Source: Neorhodopirellula lusitana
GTDB taxonomy: Bacteria > Planctomycetota > Planctomycetia > Pirellulales > Pirellulaceae
Direction: 5' to 3'
Assembly (NCBI RefSeq): GCF_900182915.1
Contig: NZ_FXUG01000005.1
Location: 310,001 to 374,000 of the forward strand
DNA: 64,000 nucleotides
Shown in pieces: positions 56,010 to 64,000 of this stretch. Under the pieces are notes generated by a model. The model was not told where the DNA came from. It made no database searches and saw only the letters and a program-made list of their open reading frames with translations. Made by a program: the position numbers and the translations under genes. Each line of letters starts with the position of its first letter. The stretch's first letter is position 1.

Positions 56010-57848
56010 CTATTCAGCGGGCGTGTCTGCGGCAGGATCGAATCGCCCCCAGGCCCAAACGCAAACCGCGATCGACGTGAGCGCCATCATCCAGAAGCCG
56101 AGGATACTGCCCACGTACGCGACCTCGGGACACCAATCGGCAGGAATCGTCGCAACGCACAACAGCGTCCACGCATAAAGCAGTGCTGGAAAAAGCAGCA
56201 GCAAAACGCCCTTCCACAGGAACGTGACCTTGGCCCGGATCACCATCGCGATCCCTTGGTCATGAACGTGATGGGGGAAGGTTAAGAACAAGGCGTTTTC
56301 AATCGCAAACGTCATCGTCGCAAGCGCAGGCAGCGTGATCGCCAACCAAACCACTTGATAGATGGGCGGCCCGGCAATCGAGTAGGCCAACCCGAGGGTC
56401 GCCCACTGGAACAAGCTCGTGATCAAAACTGGCATCGAAATCATGGCAACACACATCGCCAACGGGCGGATCGGAAAGGCTCGCAACAACCACATTCGTT
56501 TTAAGTCACGCCGAAAGTCAATTTGCAACGCGGGTGGGGCCAACAATAGAGTGCTCAATGCGATACCGCCAATCACAAACATCCACTGACGGGTTGCCTT
56601 ACCGGCCAGTGCACTGTCGTTGGTCAACAGTGGCGAAAGCGACACAATCATGGGGATCGCAAAACTGACGATCACGCTGGCTCGGTAGCGAACCACACAG
56701 TGCCATTGCCGCACGAAAACCGCAGCGACACCCGGATTGACGAACAAGTCGAATCGACGCCCCGCATTTAACTTGCTGAACAGGCGGGCGAAGCCAGAAC
56801 GACTGACCGAATCAGGTTGTTGAAAGCGACCTGGGTGTCCCACCAACGATGAATTCCCGCCGATGAACTGCTGAAGCTGCAACTGTTCGTTGGCATGCCG
56901 CTTCGTCAATGACCAGTGATCCAAACGCACGTAGGCGAACAGCACAACGGCGATCCAGCCAAACGTGCCGACCAGCGATAAACCAGCATGCAACACGATC
57001 CAGTCTGTTGGAAAGACTAAAGCGGCCCACTGCATCGGTTGGCAAACGGCCAGGTGCGATGCAGGCTGCAACGGGGTTGCCAACCATTGCACTGGAGCAC
57101 TCATTGCAAACTCGGCTGCTTCGCCAATCATCGACACCATGTACTGGGCGGGATCACTTCCCGCCGGAGTCCGGTTCCAAGTCTGCGTTCCAATCTGGGC
57201 GACCAGCGCGATCGCGACAAGGGCAGCGACACCCTGAATGACTTTCCGTTCCCTCGTGTTCAGCGCGTCCATAAACTGGCTGATCAGTCGCCGAATCCAC
57301 TCCAGCGTGAACAAGGCGGAGAAAACACCCACCCACAAGCAAACTAAACTGGGCACGTCGCGGTACAAAACCACGCATAGTAAAGAGGTCTTTGCCGCGG
57401 TCGACGGAACCAGTCGTACAACTTCATGCAGCGAGACGATATCTCGCGGCAGCGGACCGCCGTGAATCCACAAGCCCATCGCTGGAGTCAGGGGACTGCC
57501 CGTCAGGGGAACCGACGACATGCCACCGGACTTGGACCAGGCGTATTTGATCGCGTGATAGATGGCATAGCAAACCATGCCGCCGGACAACCATAACTGC
57601 AATCGACTTGGGTCAACGACATCTCGCCGCGCCAACACGGTTAAACCGGCTAGCAAATACAGTGCAACAAACCCAATCGCCAGCATTGACGCAAACGCTT
57701 GACGTGGTGATCCCAGACGCGCCAGGAAACGCTTGACTCGGTAGGTCGTACGAATCGTCTCCAGATGCCAAAGCGTGGCCACGGCATGCCAGACCGAGGG
57801 GCTTGATCCGCCGCCAGTCGACTGAGCCTGTGGGTGGGGCACATTCAT
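56010..57848 (-). CDS. Large ABC transporter permease
   Basis: A 612-residue protein with about 12 hydrophobic segments. The N-terminal 50 residues are cytoplasmic (WHAVATLWHLETIRTTYRVK), then helices such as FASMLAIGFVALYLLAGLTV, a long cytoplasmic stretch, and a C-terminal set with SVIVSFAIPMIVSLSPLLT and VCVWAWGRFDPAAD. No other domain is seen. It overlaps the ATPase gene by 4 bp (ATGA), so the two form one exporter. The substrate is unknown. Confidence 0.8.
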   Translation of the reverse strand: MNVPHPQAQSTGGGSSPSVWHAVATLWHLETIRTTYRVKRFLARLGSPRQAFASMLAIGFVALYLLAGLTVLARRDVVDPSRLQLWLSGGMVCYAIYHAIKYAWSKSGGMSSVPLTGSPLTPAMGLWIHGGPLPRDIVSLHEVVRLVPSTAAKTSLLCVVLYRDVPSLVCLWVGVFSALFTLEWIRRLISQFMDALNTRERKVIQGVAALVAIALVAQIGTQTWNRTPAGSDPAQYMVSMIGEAAEFAMSAPVQWLATPLQPASHLAVCQPMQWAALVFPTDWIVLHAGLSLVGTFGWIAVVLFAYVRLDHWSLTKRHANEQLQLQQFIGGNSSLVGHPGRFQQPDSVSRSGFARLFSKLNAGRRFDLFVNPGVAAVFVRQWHCVVRYRASVIVSFAIPMIVSLSPLLTNDSALAGKATRQWMFVIGGIALSTLLLAPPALQIDFRRDLKRMWLLRAFPIRPLAMCVAMISMPVLITSLFQWATLGLAYSIAGPPIYQVVWLAITLPALATMTFAIENALFLTFPHHVHDQGIAMVIRAKVTFLWKGVLLLLFPALLYAWTLLCVATIPADWCPEVAYVGSILGFWMMALTSIAVCVWAWGRFDPAADTPAE

Positions 57849-58726
57849 CGCAAGACCGCCGAGAGGTCCGCTGCATTGGCGGGGCTGGAACTTCCAGCTA
57901 GATTCGGCGCGATCGCGGCCGGCTGCGACTCACCGGGAGTCAAGGGACTTGAAGTCGACTCAGAGCGAGATTGAGAACAAGCCCCCGAACTAGACTCCGA
58001 AGCCAAATCATTTGAATTTGAAATGGCGGCGAAGAACGCTTCTTCGAGCGAGTCCGCTTCCGGGAACGATCGTCGGAGTTCTGACGTGCTGCCGTGATAC
58101 TTCACTTCGCCATGATGCATCATCCAAACCTGGTCACACACGTCAGCGATCATCGCCAAGAGGTGACTGCTGATGATCACTGTGCGACCGCCCTTCACGT
58201 AATCCCGAACCGATTGCAGTAACATCCGGATGCCGGGCGGGTCGAGTCCGGTCAGGGGCTCGTCCAGCAACAGGACGGGCGGTGCAATCAGGTAGGCGCA
58301 CGCGATCGCCAGCTTTTGTCGCATGCCACGGGACAGCGAGGTCACCGACGCGTCGTACTTGGGCATCAGCTCAAAACGCTGCAATAAATCAAACGCGGTC
58401 GGGCGATGGTCGCGAATCTGATACAGGCGAGCGACGAAATCCAGGTGCTGGCCCACGGTCAAGTCGTCAAACAACGGCGGATCGTCGGGCACGTAGGCGA
58501 CGCTGCGTTTCAACTCGATTTCGTCAGCAATCGGATCAAAACCGTTGACGCAAATGGTTCCCGAGGTCGGTCGCAACAAACCGGCCAGACAACGCAATGT
58601 GGTTGTTTTTCCGGCGCCATTGGGGCCGACGAGCCCACAAACCACCCCTGCGGGGATCGACACACTGACATTCTTGACGGCCAGGGTGTCGTCGTAGAGT
58701 TTTTGAAGATCTCGGATTTCGATCAT
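57845..58726 (-). CDS. ABC transporter ATP-binding protein
   Basis: A 293-residue ATPase. Walker A is GLVGPNGAGKTTTLRCLAG, the signature is VTSLSRGMRQKLAIAC, Walker B is PVLLLDEPLTGLDP, and the switch His is in TVIISSHLLAMIADV. The Ser/Ala-rich C-terminal tail (about 235-293) is not part of the nucleotide-binding domain. It overlaps the permease gene by 4 bp, and the ATPase type matches ABC-2 exporters. Confidence 0.94.
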   Translation of the reverse strand: MIEIRDLQKLYDDTLAVKNVSVSIPAGVVCGLVGPNGAGKTTTLRCLAGLLRPTSGTICVNGFDPIADEIELKRSVAYVPDDPPLFDDLTVGQHLDFVARLYQIRDHRPTAFDLLQRFELMPKYDASVTSLSRGMRQKLAIACAYLIAPPVLLLDEPLTGLDPPGIRMLLQSVRDYVKGGRTVIISSHLLAMIADVCDQVWMMHHGEVKYHGSTSELRRSFPEADSLEEAFFAAISNSNDLASESSSGACSQSRSESTSSPLTPGESQPAAIAPNLAGSSSPANAADLSAVLR

Positions 58727-58927
58727 AGCCGAACCCCAGCGGGTGGAATGTCTCGATGGACATTATGAGAGAAAGGCAGTATTGCTGTCCGCAACGCTAC
58801 CCCACCTAGAACGTTTCACCAAAAACATCGATCCTGAACGACCGGCACGATCCACTTTTCTTAGCAGTCCGGTGGGTTCGTACGGGATGAAACGCTCGCA
58901 TCGGTTGCCGCTCTCCAACAGTTCTTC

Positions 58928-60346
58928 ATGAACAAGACGATTCCTCCTCCCACAACCCATCACGCTGAGCTATCCAGTCAGCCGAATAGCCAGCGGTCTA
59001 CCCCGCAGCCCGGTCTCGATCGTGATATGCCAGATCGCGATATGTCACGCGCCGATCCTGGGCCCCCCGACGCGTCCAAGCCAGCGGCTACCCTAGAAAA
59101 ACTTACTGACTCGAAGCCCAATGTGCCCAGAACTTCCACTCGCGCGTCGGCCTGGGAACCGCTGCGTCATCCGCTTTTCCGCATGTTTTGGCTCGCGTCG
59201 CTGGCGTCCAACCTGGGCACCTGGATTCACGAAGTCGGTGCGGGCTGGTTGATGACGATGCTGGACGCGAGCCCCGAAATGGTGGCTTCCGTTCGCACTT
59301 CGATGACACTACCGATTGTCTTCCTGGCGATCCCAGCTGGTGTGCTGGCGGACCGGATCGACAAGCGAAAGCTCTTGATGATGACCCAAGGGTTATTGTT
59401 GGCGGTGACGGCCGCTTTGGCGGTGTTGACGTTCACTGACCATATCAGTGCCTGGGGATTGCTAGCATTGACCTTTGTGATGGGCCTGGGAATGGTTATC
59501 CATGTGCCGACTTGGCAAGCCGCGATTCCTGAATTGGTGCCACGGTCCCAAATTCCGCAAGCGGTTGGCCTGGGCAGCATCAGCTTCAATCTTGCCCGTA
59601 CCCTCGGCCCCGCCTTGGGTGGGGTATTAATCGCGATACTGGGTTTGTGGAGCACATTCGCGTTCAACGCCTTCACGTTTGCGTGCGTGATTGCGGTCCT
59701 GAGCACCTGGAAAAGAACCACCATCGAAGATAGCCGCGGACGTTCGTTCTGGGCGTCCACCCGCCAAGGGGTCCGCTTCGTGGCTCGCCATGCGGTGATG
59801 CGAAACGTGATGCTCGGCGTCGCCCTGTTTGTCATCCCCGGTAGCGTGCTGTGGTCGTTGTTGCCGCTGTACGCCAAAACCCAACTGGGATGGGGAGCTC
59901 AAGGTTTCGGCGTGATGGTCGCTTGCGTGGGCGCCGGAGCCGTCGTCGGCGCGTCGATCCTGCCGCGTTTACGCCATCGTTTCGGATCCGACCGATTGGT
60001 TGCCGCCGCAATGAGTCTGTACGCGGGCGGCTTGATTGCAATGAGTTTTGCCCCACGCTGGCAGTTTCTATTGCCATGCATCGTGCTGATGGGCGCGGGC
60101 TGGATGGCCACCCTGACGACCCTGACCGCTACGGCTCAAATCACGCTGCCGCCCCGCCTGCGTGCTCGCGGAATGGGTTGTTACCTGACCATGATGGCAG
60201 GCTCCATGGCGTTTGGCTCGCTGACCTGGGGACAAATCGCGGGAGCCATTGGGATCGAAGGCGCTCTGCTAACAAGTGGGGCGGTCATGCTATTGACCGC
60301 CGCAATCGGCTTGCTGTTCCCACTTTCAACTCGACTAGACGACTAG
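58928..60346 (+). CDS. MFS transporter
   Basis: A 472-residue major facilitator with about 12 membrane helices. The disordered N-terminus of about 75 residues contains repeated DRDM words. The body has WLASLASNLGTWIHEVGAGW, MTLPIVFLAIPAGVLADRID, a basic cytoplasmic loop after helix 2-3 (DKRKLLMM), and AQITLPPRLRARGMGCYL. It resembles the EntS/MFS_3 subfamily used for export of siderophores and other small molecules; the substrate cannot be told from sequence. Confidence 0.88.
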   Translation: MNKTIPPPTTHHAELSSQPNSQRSTPQPGLDRDMPDRDMSRADPGPPDASKPAATLEKLTDSKPNVPRTSTRASAWEPLRHPLFRMFWLASLASNLGTWIHEVGAGWLMTMLDASPEMVASVRTSMTLPIVFLAIPAGVLADRIDKRKLLMMTQGLLLAVTAALAVLTFTDHISAWGLLALTFVMGLGMVIHVPTWQAAIPELVPRSQIPQAVGLGSISFNLARTLGPALGGVLIAILGLWSTFAFNAFTFACVIAVLSTWKRTTIEDSRGRSFWASTRQGVRFVARHAVMRNVMLGVALFVIPGSVLWSLLPLYAKTQLGWGAQGFGVMVACVGAGAVVGASILPRLRHRFGSDRLVAAAMSLYAGGLIAMSFAPRWQFLLPCIVLMGAGWMATLTTLTATAQITLPPRLRARGMGCYLTMMAGSMAFGSLTWGQIAGAIGIEGALLTSGAVMLLTAAIGLLFPLSTRLDD

Positions 60347-60775
60347 TGACATGCGACGCCCATTCGCTTGCGACGACGATTAGCTTGCTCAGTAGAAATG
60401 TCAAACGTCACTTGAGCCGTCCAAGGCTGGCTTCGCTTGGAAGCGAATTCCCCGGGTCCCTAAGACTTGGTAGGCGATCGATCACAACAGATAGGTTCCA
60501 TGGGTGACCGCGGCCAGTTGGATCGATCACCGCGAACGCGACGTGTTTCACGGTCGATCGCCGCATGGATACTTCCGACCGAGCAACGCAAATGTTCAGT
60601 TTGCTCTGGCGGTGATGAATTTGCCGATTGTATTCAATGTTTGGTTTGTCGATGCCGATCAAACCGAAAGTGCTATCACACAATCGTTCATTCGTTTTGA
60701 TCCACCGCATGGACTTCGCTGTCATTGGGGCCAATCAGCCCCACAATCACAGCCCGTCCACCATGGAGCGGCCTC
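60347..60775. other. Intergenic region before the TIGR03546/TIGR03545-type pair
   Basis: About 430 bp with no gene that I can support. Overlapping short frames on both strands show no motif. Confidence 0.5.
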
Positions 60776-61684
60776 ATGATCTTGTTTACCGTCAAACTAA
60801 TTAGCAGCATCCGCAAGGCGATTGCGGGACGGAAACATCCGTCTCAACTCGCTTGGGGAGTTGCTCTCGGCGTGCTGTTGGGGATTATCCCTCACGGCAA
60901 CTTGCTAGCCGTGGCCATGGTTTTGGTCGTGCTGATGCTGCAAGTCAACCATGCCATGGTTGCCCTGGTGGGCGTAGGCCTGACGTTTTTTGCATCCAAG
61001 CTCGACCCGCAATTCGACGCGCTGGGCCGCTGGATATTCGATCAACCCGACGTCGCCCAGGCCCTCGCTTCCGCTTGGCAATTGCCACTGGTGCCATGGA
61101 CCGACCTGAACAACACCGTCGTGATGGGCAGCTTCGTATCGGGACTCGCCGCAGTGCCGCCGTGTTTCATGTTGACTTACCCCGTTTTCAAACGTTGGGC
61201 GTTGGCACTCGAAGAAGCCGACGAAGACGAAGTCAATCGAGCTGACGAAAAAGTCAATCGCTTCAAAAGTGAATTGCAAGACGACGTGAAAGCAGACCGC
61301 TTTTCCGATCAACGCATGCACGACGCCCACGGCCAAGCTGGCCCGCACGTTCGAACAACTGCCCCATCGAAACCGGCTTCCGAACTTTCGAACCCACCAT
61401 CCGAGACTGAGCAACGATCACCCATGATCGCCAGCTCCGGACGTGTTTACGACGTTCGCCGTGTCGACGACGCACAAACCGTTGCGATGCCAGCCGCCGC
61501 TCGCTCACCCGAGCCACAAAAACAACAGCCGACCAAGGTGGCAATCGCCTCGACCGGCAACATCAAATCACAACTTGAAGTCCAAGCCGACAATGCGTCG
61601 GCTGACGACCAGCAGAAGATTGACGAAGCACTGAACTACTTGCTTCGCCAGTTGCGAGATTCCAAAGATAAGGATGCGGCATGA
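60776..61684 (+). CDS. TIGR03546-type membrane protein (DUF2062-like)
   Basis: A 302-residue protein. The first 150 residues are a DUF2062-like membrane domain (HPSQLAWGVALGVLLGIIPH, NLLAVAMVLVVLMLQVNHAM, ALVGVGLTFFASKLDPQFD), then NNTVVMGSFVSGLAAVPPC and a helix. The C-terminal half is charged and disordered, with a coiled-coil tendency near the end. The start is ATG 60776, with GGAG 7 bp upstream; an in-frame codon at 60725 adds 17 residues. It overlaps the next gene by 4 bp (ATGA). I recognise it as the TIGR03546 type, a membrane protein normally next to TIGR03545. Confidence 0.85.
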   Translation: MILFTVKLISSIRKAIAGRKHPSQLAWGVALGVLLGIIPHGNLLAVAMVLVVLMLQVNHAMVALVGVGLTFFASKLDPQFDALGRWIFDQPDVAQALASAWQLPLVPWTDLNNTVVMGSFVSGLAAVPPCFMLTYPVFKRWALALEEADEDEVNRADEKVNRFKSELQDDVKADRFSDQRMHDAHGQAGPHVRTTAPSKPASELSNPPSETEQRSPMIASSGRVYDVRRVDDAQTVAMPAAARSPEPQKQQPTKVAIASTGNIKSQLEVQADNASADDQQKIDEALNYLLRQLRDSKDKDAA

Positions 61685-63435
61685 TTCGTTGGCGATTTAT
61701 TTTGACGCGGCTCATTATCGTGGTCGCCATTCTGATGATTTTGCGATGGGGCCTTGGCCCGATGGCAGGCTTCATCACGGTCACTGGGCTGGAAAGCTCA
61801 ACCGGCGCGAAGGCCGAGATCGGTAAGACTCAAGTGGACCTGTTTCCACCTCGGATCCACTACACCGACGTGCATATCGCGGATCCTCGCGACGGCAAAG
61901 AGATGCGTGACGCGTTCGTTGCCGAATCGGTCGACCTGATCATCGACGGAGACGCGCTGCTGCGTCGCCGCTGGGTGATCAGCCAAGGCAAGATCTCCGG
62001 ACTTGAAATCGGTTCACAACGCGAACTGTCCGGACACTACGACGGCGTCGACGAACCGACCGACACCAGCGGTGCTGGATCGATGATCGAAAAGCTACTC
62101 GCCAACGCCACCGATGGTCTCGGCGATCAAGTGGAATCGATGGGCGAAAACTTGCAAACCGTCCGCACCGGCGACGAAATCCGTCGCAAGTGGAAATCTG
62201 AATACGAAACGCTGGTCACACGGGCTCGCACTCTCGAAGAACGTGTCCGCACGATCCGCGACGCTGCCAAGGGAATCGACAACCCACTTCGTGATTGGCC
62301 CGAACTGGAACGCACGCTCACCGAAGCACGTCAAGCTCGCGAAGACCTACTAGTCGTTCGCCAAGCAATGGACCAACTGCCCGATCAAATGCGGGCCGAC
62401 CTGCAACGCCTGGAACAAGCTCGCCAAGCTGACCTTGCGATGGTCGACCAATACGTTCCCGGCAATCTGGCAGACTCCAAGAACTTTGGTGTCGACCTGA
62501 TCTCTGCTGAAATCCGTAAATCCCTCGCACAACTTCGCGGCTACCTCGACGGTGGTCGAACACTTGCCAACTACACCGTGGTGGCTCCCGATGCCGAACG
62601 TATTCGTGGTGAAGACTACGACTTCCTCGGACGCTCGCGTCGCCCCGAAATGTTGATCCGCGAATGCGAAGTTTCTGGTCTGATGCGAGCCGATGGCAAG
62701 GCTTACACCTTGACCGGTGTGGTTGAAAACATGACGCCACAACCGCAACTGCTGGAAAACCCAACCCGCGCACGCTTGTTGCTGGAAGGTCCCGAAACCG
62801 TCCAGGTCGACTACACACGTGACCGTCGCGATGGCGAGCAACTGGATCGCCTAACTTTGCACTGGCCACAAATGAAAGCCGACACCATGCGTTTGGGCGA
62901 TCGCAAGAACGCTGGGCTGGCAATTTCGGGCGGCCAACGCGAAGTGTGGGTGCAACTGGATAGCCGTGGTGAAATGGTTCAAGGACGCTTGGTTAGCAAA
63001 CAGGTGGGTGTGAACTTGCACCTCGACGTCGAAGGCAAGGCCGCAACCTCGTCCGCCGTGATGAGCATGAACCAGTCTTTGGCAAACGTCGACACGATTG
63101 AAGTCGACGCCCAATTCCAAGGCGACTGGAAAGACATGAATCTGGACCTGAACACCAACCTCGGACGCGTCTTCAACGACGCCGCTCGTGGAGTGATCGC
63201 CCAACAGGTTGCTTCCAACAAGGCCAAGCTGACCGCCAAGGTCGAAGAAGTTCATCGCGAACAATTGCTTGAATTGCGGGAATGGATGTCCAACCAACAA
63301 AACGAAGCTCAAAGCTTGCTGGCCAAAGCCGATCAGTCGATCGAGGAAATGAGCCAGAAGGTCTTGTCCGAAGTGGGCGATGCCGACAGCTACCTAGGTA
63401 AGCTGCGAACCGCGTTTGGCAAGAGCCTACGCTAA
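61681..63435 (+). CDS. TIGR03545-type AsmA-like envelope protein
   Basis: A 584-residue protein with one N-terminal membrane helix (IIVVAILMILRWGLGPMAGF), then a beta-rich region with the pattern KAEIGKTQVDLFPPRIHYTD, MRDAFVAESVDLIIDGDALL and RRRWVISQGKISGLEIG, like the start of AsmA-type proteins. Long coiled-coil or helical regions (about 160-260 and 505-570) frame a second beta-rich part with SGLMRADGKAYTLTGVVENM. The start overlaps the previous stop by 4 bp. I recognise it as the TIGR03545 type, a partner of TIGR03546. A role in lipid or envelope transport is a plausible inference. Confidence 0.85.
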   Translation: MIRWRFILTRLIIVVAILMILRWGLGPMAGFITVTGLESSTGAKAEIGKTQVDLFPPRIHYTDVHIADPRDGKEMRDAFVAESVDLIIDGDALLRRRWVISQGKISGLEIGSQRELSGHYDGVDEPTDTSGAGSMIEKLLANATDGLGDQVESMGENLQTVRTGDEIRRKWKSEYETLVTRARTLEERVRTIRDAAKGIDNPLRDWPELERTLTEARQAREDLLVVRQAMDQLPDQMRADLQRLEQARQADLAMVDQYVPGNLADSKNFGVDLISAEIRKSLAQLRGYLDGGRTLANYTVVAPDAERIRGEDYDFLGRSRRPEMLIRECEVSGLMRADGKAYTLTGVVENMTPQPQLLENPTRARLLLEGPETVQVDYTRDRRDGEQLDRLTLHWPQMKADTMRLGDRKNAGLAISGGQREVWVQLDSRGEMVQGRLVSKQVGVNLHLDVEGKAATSSAVMSMNQSLANVDTIEVDAQFQGDWKDMNLDLNTNLGRVFNDAARGVIAQQVASNKAKLTAKVEEVHREQLLELREWMSNQQNEAQSLLAKADQSIEEMSQKVLSEVGDADSYLGKLRTAFGKSLR

Positions 63436-63449
63436 ACCAGCAGCCGCGT

Positions 63450-63485
63450 TCCGAAACGAGGGATTCGAAATCCCTCGGTTTCGGA
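63450..63485 (+). terminator. Long stem-loop after the TIGR03545-type gene
   Basis: An inverted repeat of 16 bp with one bulged base and a 3-nt loop (CGA), starting 15 bp after the stop. The arms are TCCGAAACGAGGGATT and its complement with one extra G. It is a strong structure in RNA or DNA; only a T-rich, not T-only, stretch follows. Confidence 0.5.
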
Positions 63486-63537
63486 CGAAGTATTTCATTT
63501 TCAATACTGGCATTCCGGTCCATCGGCTGTCATCCTA

Positions 63538-63563
63538 AGCAGGGTTCAACACCCTGCTTTTTT
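63538..63563 (+). terminator. Intrinsic terminator
   Basis: AGCAGGGT, loop TCAAC, ACCCTGCT, then a run of six T. A textbook rho-independent terminator, 50 bp before the dus ATG. It could also act as an attenuator of dus. Confidence 0.8.
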
Positions 63564-63610
63564 CATGCTTGTGGGGCTCCTGTCTGCACCGTTCTCCCCG
63601 CGTCTGAACC

Positions 63611-64000
63611 ATGCCTGCAACCGAAATTGCCCCGCTTCGAATTGGTGACCTCGTCATCGATCCGCCGATCCTGCAAGCTCCCATGGCTGGCTTCACCAAC
63701 GCAGCCTTCCGCCAAATCGTGCGTGACTTCGGCGGTGCGGGACTGCTCGCGACCGAAATGGTGAACGCCCGAGGCTTCGTATGGCTGGACGAAAACGAAG
63801 CTGAGCACCCAGACCGACTTTGGGGCGTTGCCGATGAGCCTCGTCCGCTGGCGGTCCAAATTTGGGACAACGATCCTGAAACCATGGCCAAGGTTGGCCG
63901 GCGATTGGTGGAAGAGTACCAAGTCAGTGTCGTCGACATCAATTTTGGCTGCCCGGTTCGCCAGGTCACCCAAAAAGCACACAGCGGTAGCTACCTGCTT
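63611..64000 (+). CDS. tRNA-dihydrouridine synthase, 5' part
   Basis: The first 130 codons of a Dus enzyme, cut by the window edge. It reduces uridine to dihydrouridine in tRNA with FMN. Seen are PPILQAPMAGFTNAAFRQIV, GLLATEMVNARGF, RPLAVQIWDNDPETMAK and VVDINFGCPVRQV with the catalytic Cys; the usual motif has NFGCP or NMGCP, so it is intact. DusB type is most likely. The start is ATG 63611. The rest lies outside the window. Confidence 0.9.
   Translation, partial: MPATEIAPLRIGDLVIDPPILQAPMAGFTNAAFRQIVRDFGGAGLLATEMVNARGFVWLDENEAEHPDRLWGVADEPRPLAVQIWDNDPETMAKVGRRLVEEYQVSVVDINFGCPVRQVTQKAHSGSYLL

Noticed and set aside
59227..59877. Minus-strand frame of 216 codons across the MFS gene
   Set aside because: Antisense to a clear transporter; composition is that of a shadow frame.
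60408..60734. Minus-strand frame of 108 codons and overlapping plus-strand frames
   Set aside because: Both strands are open by chance over the same stretch, and none has a motif or a good ribosome binding site.

Overview
The window looks like chromosomal DNA from a marine planctomycete close to Rhodopirellula/Pirellulaceae. The evidence is the set of planctomycete-type exported cytochrome c proteins (DUF1549/DUF1553, DUF1592/DUF1588/DUF1585) paired with Tat-exported DUF1501 and DUF1552 proteins, two secreted sulfatases, Gfo/Idh/MocA and PmoA-like (DUF6807) enzymes, a DUF3467 protein, very large unknown secreted proteins, moderately high GC, and many different short tandem repeats between genes. 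I see no rRNA, tRNA, CRISPR array, phage or transposase gene, so it reads as an ordinary chromosomal region.

Layout. 0.6-8.7 kb: two convergent gene pairs, each a c-type cytochrome protein plus a Tat-exported partner, with a 17-bp tandem repeat between the ends. 9.4-13.5 kb: an HTH-receiver protein with inverted domain order, a histidine kinase and an orphan ABC-2-type permease. 13.7-19.9 kb: housekeeping genes (YceH, an Aas-like acyltransferase/acyl-ACP synthetase, DUF4416, PdxH, AlgH, a cold-shock-domain protein). 20-23.3 kb: a sugar isomerase-like TIM barrel overlapping a PmoA-like gene, a small lipoprotein and a periplasmic thioredoxin-like protein. 23.6-28.1 kb: a FIST-domain sensor 5 bp upstream of a GGDEF-EAL protein, then an endonuclease/exonuclease/phosphatase-fold protein. 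28.2-34.1 kb, minus strand: an unrecognised two-part protein, MtnA, a Tat-exported Gfo/Idh/MocA oxidoreductase whose stop overlaps the mtnA start, and a DUF5060/DUF4038-type glycoside hydrolase-like protein. 34.4-41.5 kb: a methyltransferase, PabB with a repeat-derived insertion, a tandem DUF3467 protein, an M20 peptidase, ClpS and MtaB. 41.8-53.7 kb: two convergent secreted sulfatases, a 1007-aa secreted protein with a clear internal duplication, an unknown protein of about 1130 aa and a membrane-anchored protein. 53.8-64 kb: a pyrD-coaB-TerB-like operon, an ABC exporter (ATPase plus large permease), an MFS transporter, the TIGR03546/TIGR03545-type pair (membrane protein plus AsmA-like protein), strong stem-loops, and the start of a tRNA-dihydrouridine synthase cut by the window edge.

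How the genes work together. The exported cytochrome, sulfatase, PmoA-like, isomerase and oxidoreductase genes fit breakdown of complex, often sulfated, polysaccharides outside the cytoplasm. The FIST/GGDEF-EAL pair is a self-contained sensor and c-di-GMP module. The best candidates for something not yet described are the two-part protein at 28.2-29.4 kb, the FIST/c-di-GMP pair, the TIGR03545/TIGR03546 envelope pair, and the tandem repeats sitting at convergent gene junctions.
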